Of a stretch of 64,000 nucleotides of DNA, positions 59,201-64,000 are shown one piece after another. A program made the translations under genes and the position numbers. Source of the stretch: Halomarina oriensis (GTDB taxonomy: Archaea > Halobacteriota > Halobacteria > Halobacteriales > Haloarculaceae); assembly GCF_009791395.1 (NCBI RefSeq), contig NZ_WSZK01000038.1, positions 1-64,000 on the forward strand, written 5' to 3'. The notes beneath the pieces were generated by a model. It worked only from the letters and a program-made list of their open reading frames with translations. It ran no database searches and had not been told where the DNA came from. Every line of letters starts with the position of its first letter. Position 1 is the stretch's first letter.

Positions 59201-60068
59201 TCTGGAACTCGAGTTCCACCTCGAACAGCGTCGGGTCGCGGATGGTGTAGACGTGGTCCCGCTTCGTCTGCTCGCCGGTGTTCGTCACCTCGATGTCCAG
59301 TAGCAGTTCGCCGTTCTGGCTCTCGCGGTCCTCGGTGGTCGTCACCTGAAGGTCCATGTCCCATTCGGGCAGTGCTGGCGTCCCCTCTCGATCATTGAGG
59401 TACTCGGTGTACGCTGTCTCGCTCTCGAGGGCGTGGGCGGGAACGTCGTCGTCAGGCTTCTCCTCACCGTTGTCGAGGTAGATGTCGCCCCGGGCTGCCG
59501 CCTGCTGACGCGCGTTTTCGACGGCGTCACTGATCGCCTCGGTGGCACGGTCACGGATGGCCTGTGGCGTGTTGCGGGTCGCCTCGGCGATCTCCTCGAA
59601 CGGGATCTCGATGGAGGGGACGTCGAGTTCGAGACGCTCGAAGACGGGAAGGAGGTTCGTCTTGGCAGTCTCAGCATCCTCCCGGTCGGCGAGTGAGATG
59701 TAGTCGTCGCGCTGGTCCATCTCCTCGAAGGTTGGGTTGACCCGCACCCAGACGCTCGCCGAGATGTCGATGGTCAGCACATCACTTTCCGAACCGTTCC
59801 GGACGCGGGTCATGGTCCCGAGCGCGTACGGCTCCATCTTCGACTGGAGGTCGTCGTCGTCACTGCCCTCGACCCTGTCCGCGTCGTGGGCTGCGAGCGC
59901 ACCAGCGAAGAACCGGTCGCTTGGGAAGTCGCGCTTCACCCGATGGGGTTCGTCGTCGGTGTCGAGATTCCCGCTGACGCGGTCTGTGATTCGCTTTCGC
60001 AGGTGGCGAGCGATGCGTTCTTCGTCGCCGGGAGGGTCGGCCCCCGAGCCAGATAGTTCACCTGACAT
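56256..60068 (-). CDS. drmA: DISARM protein DrmA (large SF2 helicase)
   Basis: 1270 aa. Helicase motifs in order: Walker A VLWFPTGGGKSEAFFG (about residue 530), Walker B in MVPDELHLLEE (about 770), motif III-like ILAPTATITAYEDQ, and motif VI in SSSRAGRSHPG (about 1,095), preceded by SHGVDVDRFNMMVFFGMPRA. Cysteine pairs (VPSCPVCGSRV and others) sit inside the helicase core, as is usual for the family. The first ~500 residues are the DrmA-specific region. It is first in the drmABC operon and divergent from the adenine methylase gene. Confidence 0.94.
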   Translation of the reverse strand: MSGELSGSGADPPGDEERIARHLRKRITDRVSGNLDTDDEPHRVKRDFPSDRFFAGALAAHDADRVEGSDDDDLQSKMEPYALGTMTRVRNGSESDVLTIDISASVWVRVNPTFEEMDQRDDYISLADREDAETAKTNLLPVFERLELDVPSIEIPFEEIAEATRNTPQAIRDRATEAISDAVENARQQAAARGDIYLDNGEEKPDDDVPAHALESETAYTEYLNDREGTPALPEWDMDLQVTTTEDRESQNGELLLDIEVTNTGEQTKRDHVYTIRDPTLFEVELEFQTEGSLEFVPFTFDPLPEDFRYNRDLWGHGRNCTINAPDYEETTGAGKTPGRSAPRANPHTSHLRTEFIPEYRQLVYESADRGVNPAFSELADLQGGGYEVLDTVADAMDDYLETAYPAALSEYQKREDWTEADREDFDEDREAFEREIARFRRGIRVLHEHPDDVGRAFELMNESMDRMHDFDTWRLFQLVFIVMLVPDIAGREYDEWDEISWRDEESLGERFENAEGALEVVDVLWFPTGGGKSEAFFGVAIWNMFFDRIRGKHFGVTTWTRFPLRLLSLQQLQRMSETIMYADLVRREQPDIGSRPSRPFSVGFLVGKKNTPNALTGYNNDNYSRYKQDASLREDAKVVPSCPVCGSRVEMQVTDNHRLAHACQGNPFECAWQQRETDINEVYAEDELPIHVVDNELYRYAPSILAGTIDKITAVGYQRKMAHILTGEMEYECPRHGFASLGECTEKYGCDIDRDEFELMASPIDVYDPAPSLMVPDELHLLEESVGSFDGHYETGVQTLQELVDAGKTKILAPTATITAYEDQVYHLFLRPAERFPSPGPYLRENFYAKEQPETQRYYLGLIPHGKTHINSIIDILFTFHEEVQDLLHLAMESPEDLLTGVALEGTDTTEPLAADSIAEVIDSLTLYSTSLTYLLSKKDGDRLDQSFVSQLNAYLRGEGRPPLNSERMTGGTPFEKVQTILDRLDDPWQEDADEQLLRELGDDDVLDEDIIPEVTELRDLLAAELDPDRSPRQEFRVAMRAASPEVREGLAWLLAYRPNAVTATSMISHGVDVDRFNMMVFFGMPRATAEYIQSSSRAGRSHPGLVFNVLHPIRERDLSHYHFFEKYHQFLDRLVEPVSVNRWAKNSVKRTHPGLFMSLLLNHYMYSEDAGRLFFGNQAEDFLATVDDSEIEDILVNMYGGDQLPEEFRVDTMELTELSVSEVQLSDRQWTSDRLPQSAMRSLRDVDAQLPIQPEWKYNDILETYNNR

Positions 60069-60078
60069 CTTGCGTTTC

Positions 60079-60108
60079 GCTAGATTACGGCTACCCTACA
60101 TATAGCTT
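60079..60108 (-). promoter_or_regulatory. drmA promoter with the shared 17-base motif
   Basis: On the minus strand GCTATATGTAGG provides a TATA box about 30-40 bases before the drmA ATG at 60068. The 17-mer GGTAGCCGTAATCTAGC follows it directly (60095-60079). A protein bound there would cover the expected transcription start. Confidence 0.5.
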
Positions 60109-60112
60109 CGGG

Positions 60113-60155
60113 TCAGATTGGCGTCTATTAGTGCATTAGCACGACGCCAATCTGA
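60113..60155. promoter_or_regulatory. Perfect 12-base inverted repeat between drmA and the adenine methylase gene
   Basis: TCAGATTGGCGT (60113-60124) and ACGCCAATCTGA (60144-60155) flank a 19-base spacer. The site lies just beyond the drmA TATA box and about 160 bases from the divergent start at 60314, well placed to control both. Confidence 0.6.
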
Positions 60156-60163
60156 ACGACAGT

Positions 60164-60227
60164 GGCCGCGCGGGTGAGCACGCGCAGCGCTCACCCGCGT
60201 GCGCGAGCGCTCACGCGCGAAGCGGCC
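60164..60227. repeat. GC-rich nested hairpin upstream of the adenine methylase gene
   Basis: GCGGGTGAGC (60170-60179) pairs with GCTCACCCGC (60189-60198). GAGCGCTCACGCGC words continue the symmetry, and GGCCGC/GCGGCC form outer arms. The block contrasts with the AT-rich bases on both sides and could form a cruciform or an RNA structure, or act as a terminator. A TATA-like ACTATTATATG follows at about 60,239-60,249, before the ATG at 60314. Confidence 0.45.
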
Positions 60228-60313
60228 GTACATCTCAACTATTATATGTCAGTGGTGTCGCTGGTTGAATATCCACCAGGGGCGCTGCTCCGGTGTCTCC
60301 TGATCCACCACAC

Positions 60314-63300
60314 ATGTCGGAACAATCTCGTCCATACCGCACGAACCGCGATCTCTTCTCCAACCACTACCTCACGAACCACCTGCGCCAGACCGAGCCC
60401 TGGCAGAGTGTTGACGATGAGGAAGTCCGAGAGGCCTACGACGAGATTCGAACGCTCTGGGAGGACAGAGAGGGCCGTGTTGACGACTACAACGAGGCAC
60501 AGCTGGAGCGGAACTTCATCCGACTCATATTCGACCTTCTCAACATCCCGTTCGAGATTGAGGAGACGGTCATGCGGAACGCTCGCCGTCCGGACTACGG
60601 GTTCTTCCCGAGTGCTGACGCAGCGGACGCGGCCTTCGACCGTGACGACTTCTACGAGGAAGCGATTGCTGTCGCCGACGCCAAGCGCTGGGGACGCAAG
60701 CTCGACACTCGTGGTGAGGAGAAGCGCGACTTCGAGAACCCGAGCTACCAGATTCACGCCTACCTCCAAGAGACCCCCGTGCAGTGGGCCGTCCTGACCA
60801 ACGGTGAACACTGGCGACTCTACTACGGGCCGACCAGCCACCGACTGGACTCCTACTACGAGATCGATCTCCCCGAAATCCTCCGATACGTCGAGGAAGA
60901 GGGCAATCTGAAGGACTTCAAGGACTTCTACCTGTTCTTCCAGCAGGAGGCGTTTCTTCCTGACCAGTCGGGAGACTGCTTCCTCGACGACGTCTACGAC
61001 GAGTCGAGCGTCTTCGCGGAGGCAATCGGTGAGGACCTCCAAGAGAACATCTACGAGGCCATCCGTGTTCTGGCCGAAGGGTTCCTCGACACGAACGACG
61101 ACCTCGACGAGGACGACCTGCCGTTAATCCACGACAGTTCGCTCATCTACCTGTACCGTCTCATTTTCGTCCTCTACGCGGAGAGTGAAGGACGTGACCT
61201 CCTGCCCACAGAGAACGAGATCTACAGTGCAAGCTACAGTCTGAATGACCTGAAACAGACGGTCACTGACAAGCGTAAAGCAACACAGCAGCACTACCAG
61301 ACCTGGCAGACCAACCTGTGGGACCGCCTCGAGGAACTGTTCGTCCTCATCGACCAAGGGAGCCAGGGAATGGACATTCCGAAGGACCAACTCTACGTTC
61401 CCGCGTACAATGGTGGGCTCTTCCGAACCAATCCCGGCCCGGACGATAGTCAAGAGGCCCTGTTCCTCGCGTCCCACGAGGCTGACGACGCCCACCTCGC
61501 AGAAGTCATCGAACTCCTCACCCGCCGAGATGCAGACGAGGGCGATGGTCAGGTCTTCGTGGATTACTCCTCGCTCGACGAACGCCACCTCGGGTCGATT
61601 TACGAGGGGCTGCTCGAGTACAGAATTGACGTTGCCGATGAACCACTGACAGTTGAGGACGGCGAGTACTCACCCGCCGTAGACGATGACGAAGTTGTTG
61701 TTCCGGAAGGCGACGTATTCCTCCGTACGGACGATGGTGAGCGGAAGACCACAGGGTCGTACTACACACCCGAGTACGTTGTCGAGTACATCGTCGATGA
61801 AACGCTCGGCCCACTCGTTGACGATATTCGGTCGGACCTCGTCTCCGAAAGTGCCGACACGACCCACGAGCGCGAGGGCTTTGCCGGGGAGTTCGCGGAC
61901 CGTGTGTTCGACCTGAAGGTTCTCGACCCTGCGATGGGGAGTGGACACTTCCTCGTGAACGCAGTAGACTATCTCGCCCGGGAGATCATCGACGCCCAAG
62001 AGAGGCAGGATTACCAGGCCGTCGAGTCCGGAGATGAGGACGCAATTAGCGACCCGACCACCGAAGATGGCGAGTTACGGGACATCAACTGGGCACGCCG
62101 AAAAGTTGCCCAACAGTGTCTTTACGGAGTGGACGTGAATCCGCTTGCTACGGAGCTGGCAAAGGTGTCGTTGTGGCTGCGGACACTTGCTGCCGAGCAA
62201 CCACTGGCGTTCCTTGATCACCACCTCAAGACGGGCAACTCTCTCATCGGCAGTGACATTGAGGACGTTCTGAGCGCCGAGAACCAAGGGACTGGTCAGA
62301 CCCAGCTCACCGACTGGATGGAGCAAGCTCGCCAACGTGCGCTTGAACACGTTATGGAGCGCTTCACCGATCTTCTCTCCATCGACAACGAGACGCTGGA
62401 AGATATCAAAGAGATGGAAGAAGTCTACGAGGAAGTACGTAGTGACGCACTCTACCAGCACCTCCTTGCTATGGCAAATGTATACACCGCCGCTGAGTTC
62501 GGTCTCTTGGTCCCCGACGACGCTGAAAAGCAGATGGCAGAGGCCCTCCGTGACGATTCTTGGTCTGATATTGAGAATAAGAGTTGGTTCCAAGAAGCAC
62601 AAACGATGGCTGAAAAGAATTCCTTCTTCCACTGGGAACTGGAGTTCCCTGTTGCGTTCTATGGAGAAGGAGGGGAGCGGGTAACAGACGCTGGGTTTGA
62701 TGCGGTTATCGGGAACCCACCATACGTCCGAATGGAGGAATTCAAATCTGCAAAGACCTACTTAGAGATAGAGTACACAACACATGCTGCGCGAACTGAT
62801 TTGTACGTGTACTTTATTGAGCAGTCACTAGATGTTCTTCGTAGCCAAGGAGAGTATGGGTCAATAGTTTCAAATAAATTTATAAGGGCCAATTATGGAC
62901 GCACTATACGAAAAATCCTTGGTGAGTCAACAAATGTCCGAGAGATCGTTGATTTTGGGGGATTGCCTGTTTTCCCCGACGCGACGGTCCGATCATCGAT
63001 ACTGTTGACCCAAAAGACGAGCCCAACTCCTCACCCCCTCCGATACACTGCAATCGAATCCCTCTCATTCAGTTCGTTACCAGAGGCGGTTGAAGAGTTT
63101 GGTGTGGATGTCGATGCAACCAATATTCAGGACGATGAATGGAGGCTTGTCAGTAAGTCCATATCGAACTTGATGGAGAAGATAGAGACAGATGGTATCC
63201 AATTAGCTCGGTTTGAAGGTGGTACGCAGGTATGCCGTGGCATTGTGACTGGTCGGAACGAAGCATTCTTTATTGATGAATCGGAGCGACAGTCGCTCAT

Positions 63301-64000
63301 TGAGTCTGACTCAAAGAGTGAAGAAGTCATTCACCCACTTGTGCGAGGTGAGGACATTCGGCCATATCACATTGGGTCCACTGAGTCCCACATCATATAT
63401 CTAACAGAAGAGACAAACATCGACCGGTATCCTGCCGTCGAGGAACACCTCGAAGAGTACAGAAAAGGTCTAGAAAGTCGCGCCACTGAGCAGAGGTGGT
63501 TCGAGTTACAGCAACCACAAGAGGCGTACATTGAATTTTTCGAGGGGAGCAAAATCCTCTATCCAGAGATTGCTCCTGAGACGCGATTCGCCTACGACAA
63601 GGGTCCGCTTTATCCAAACAACAAGTGTTTCTTCATTCCGACAGACGACCAATATCTTGTAGCTGTGCTGAACAGTTCTCTGTCCCTCTTCTACCTCCAG
63701 CAAGTCGTCGCCAAGCTGGAAGGGTCGTCGTCGGACAGCCTCTACTACGAATTCAGATCACAGTATATGGAAAAATTCCCAGTGCCCAACACAGAAAAGG
63801 ACGATGGCGAACTCGCAGCCTTGGCTGATGAAATGAGCCAACTTTCGGACAGGCGAGCGTCTCTCAATCTCAACCTGCTCGATTATCTTGGCAACTACTC
63901 TGAGGGCGCAAATCTGCCGAATATTGGGATATTCCAGCCAGCGTCAGTAAATATTCTTGAAGAGACCACAGAGGAGTACGAGAAGCTCCAAGTGGGGAAC
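60314..64000 (+). CDS. drmMI: N6-adenine DNA methylase of DrmMI / type IIG (Eco57I-like) kind, C-terminus outside window
   Basis: 1,229 codons are present and the frame is still open at the window end. Residues 60-130 carry a nuclease-like pattern: RRPDYGFF (Pro93-Asp94) then VADAKRW (Asp122-x-Lys124), a PD-(D/E)xK arrangement. The methylase core has motif I VLDPAMGSGHFLVNAV (about residue 538), QCLYGVDVNPLATELAKVSL, and motif IV VIGNPPYVRMEEF (about residue 800). A target-recognition region follows, visibly AT-richer from about 62,550 to 63,650. Divergent from drmA, it fits DrmMI, the adenine methylase of class 1 DISARM. Similar proteins are also type IIG restriction-modification enzymes, so cutting cannot be ruled out. 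Confidence 0.88.
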   Translation, partial: MSEQSRPYRTNRDLFSNHYLTNHLRQTEPWQSVDDEEVREAYDEIRTLWEDREGRVDDYNEAQLERNFIRLIFDLLNIPFEIEETVMRNARRPDYGFFPSADAADAAFDRDDFYEEAIAVADAKRWGRKLDTRGEEKRDFENPSYQIHAYLQETPVQWAVLTNGEHWRLYYGPTSHRLDSYYEIDLPEILRYVEEEGNLKDFKDFYLFFQQEAFLPDQSGDCFLDDVYDESSVFAEAIGEDLQENIYEAIRVLAEGFLDTNDDLDEDDLPLIHDSSLIYLYRLIFVLYAESEGRDLLPTENEIYSASYSLNDLKQTVTDKRKATQQHYQTWQTNLWDRLEELFVLIDQGSQGMDIPKDQLYVPAYNGGLFRTNPGPDDSQEALFLASHEADDAHLAEVIELLTRRDADEGDGQVFVDYSSLDERHLGSIYEGLLEYRIDVADEPLTVEDGEYSPAVDDDEVVVPEGDVFLRTDDGERKTTGSYYTPEYVVEYIVDETLGPLVDDIRSDLVSESADTTHEREGFAGEFADRVFDLKVLDPAMGSGHFLVNAVDYLAREIIDAQERQDYQAVESGDEDAISDPTTEDGELRDINWARRKVAQQCLYGVDVNPLATELAKVSLWLRTLAAEQPLAFLDHHLKTGNSLIGSDIEDVLSAENQGTGQTQLTDWMEQARQRALEHVMERFTDLLSIDNETLEDIKEMEEVYEEVRSDALYQHLLAMANVYTAAEFGLLVPDDAEKQMAEALRDDSWSDIENKSWFQEAQTMAEKNSFFHWELEFPVAFYGEGGERVTDAGFDAVIGNPPYVRMEEFKSAKTYLEIEYTTHAARTDLYVYFIEQSLDVLRSQGEYGSIVSNKFIRANYGRTIRKILGESTNVREIVDFGGLPVFPDATVRSSILLTQKTSPTPHPLRYTAIESLSFSSLPEAVEEFGVDVDATNIQDDEWRLVSKSISNLMEKIETDGIQLARFEGGTQVCRGIVTGRNEAFFIDESERQSLIESDSKSEEVIHPLVRGEDIRPYHIGSTESHIIYLTEETNIDRYPAVEEHLEEYRKGLESRATEQRWFELQQPQEAYIEFFEGSKILYPEIAPETRFAYDKGPLYPNNKCFFIPTDDQYLVAVLNSSLSLFYLQQVVAKLEGSSSDSLYYEFRSQYMEKFPVPNTEKDDGELAALADEMSQLSDRRASLNLNLLDYLGNYSEGANLPNIGIFQPASVNILEETTEEYEKLQVGN

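Larger units (their letters stand above)
46146..64000. mobile_element. Genomic island carrying an integrase and a DISARM-type defence locus (right end outside window)
   Basis: From the integrase onward genes are AT-richer (47.2-50.1 kb most clearly), spacing is irregular, and the content is accessory: recombinase, unknown genes, a cytosine methylase, a mismatch-type glycosylase, DrmC, DrmB, DrmA and an adenine methylase. No tRNA or direct-repeat attachment site is seen on the left side. The right border lies beyond 64,000. Island status is inferred from content, composition and the integrase. Confidence 0.65.

Noticed and set aside
50105-64000. BREX or Pgl system
   Set aside because: PglX-like adenine methylases also occur there, but no PglZ, BrxC or BrxL is present, and the helicase-DUF1998-PLD trio is specific to DISARM.

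Overview
The window is 64 kb of haloarchaeal chromosome. The evidence is high GC, strongly acidic proteins, archaeal TATA-type promoters close to start codons (often leaderless), Tat-type lipoprotein signals, a coenzyme F420-dependent C1 gene pair (cofE and a mer-like gene), archaeal translation initiation factor 1, NikR, and many small haloarchaeal zinc-ribbon or membrane proteins. No tRNA, rRNA, CRISPR array or complete insertion sequence was recognised.

Positions 1-45,915 are ordinary core genome: valS (partial), two full-length M32 carboxypeptidase paralogues flanking a ParB-fold-like gene, katG with an operator-like palindrome, thrC, a nickel pair (nikR and a NicO/RcnA-like permease), cofE-mer, a MoxR/DUF58/transglutaminase operon, aIF1, two Nudix genes around an MFS transporter, a glutamate dehydrogenase, aconitase, dUTPase/dCTP deaminase, an amidohydrolase, a Tat-exported metzincin and an SLC13/TrkA-C transporter. 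Several gene remnants or frame-disrupted genes lie in this part: valS positions 110-285, a monooxygenase-fold gene at 1.2-1.6 kb, an arsenate-reductase-like (LMW phosphatase) tail at 13.85-14.03 kb, an alpha/beta-hydrolase tail at 15.58-15.74 kb and a split lipoprotein at 39.0-39.6 kb. A hairpin-bearing intergenic element occurs twice, each time just after a stop codon (5.9 kb and 34.2 kb).

From about 46,000 to the end the DNA changes character. It opens with a tyrosine recombinase and two unrecognised AT-richer genes in an overlapping pair, then a membrane protein, and then a defence locus that runs off the window. The locus carries all three DISARM core genes in order on the minus strand, drmA (SF2 helicase), drmB (DUF1998) and drmC (phospholipase D fold). 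A divergent N6-adenine methylase of drmMI/type IIG character lies on one side and a C5-cytosine methylase of drmMII character on the other. The two methylases are normally markers of different DISARM classes.

Two repair-like parts are woven into the locus. One is a stand-alone 4Fe-4S HhH-GPD glycosylase resembling the T:G mismatch glycosylase Mig.MthI, encoded divergently from the cytosine methylase. The other is a degenerate HhH-GPD-like domain apparently fused to the N-terminus of the methylase itself. The inferred logic is as follows: host DNA is marked by adenine and cytosine methylation, DrmABC attacks unmarked DNA, and the glycosylase repairs T:G mismatches that arise when 5-methylcytosine deaminates. 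The two divergent intergenic regions carry inverted repeats and share a 17-base motif, which suggests common control.
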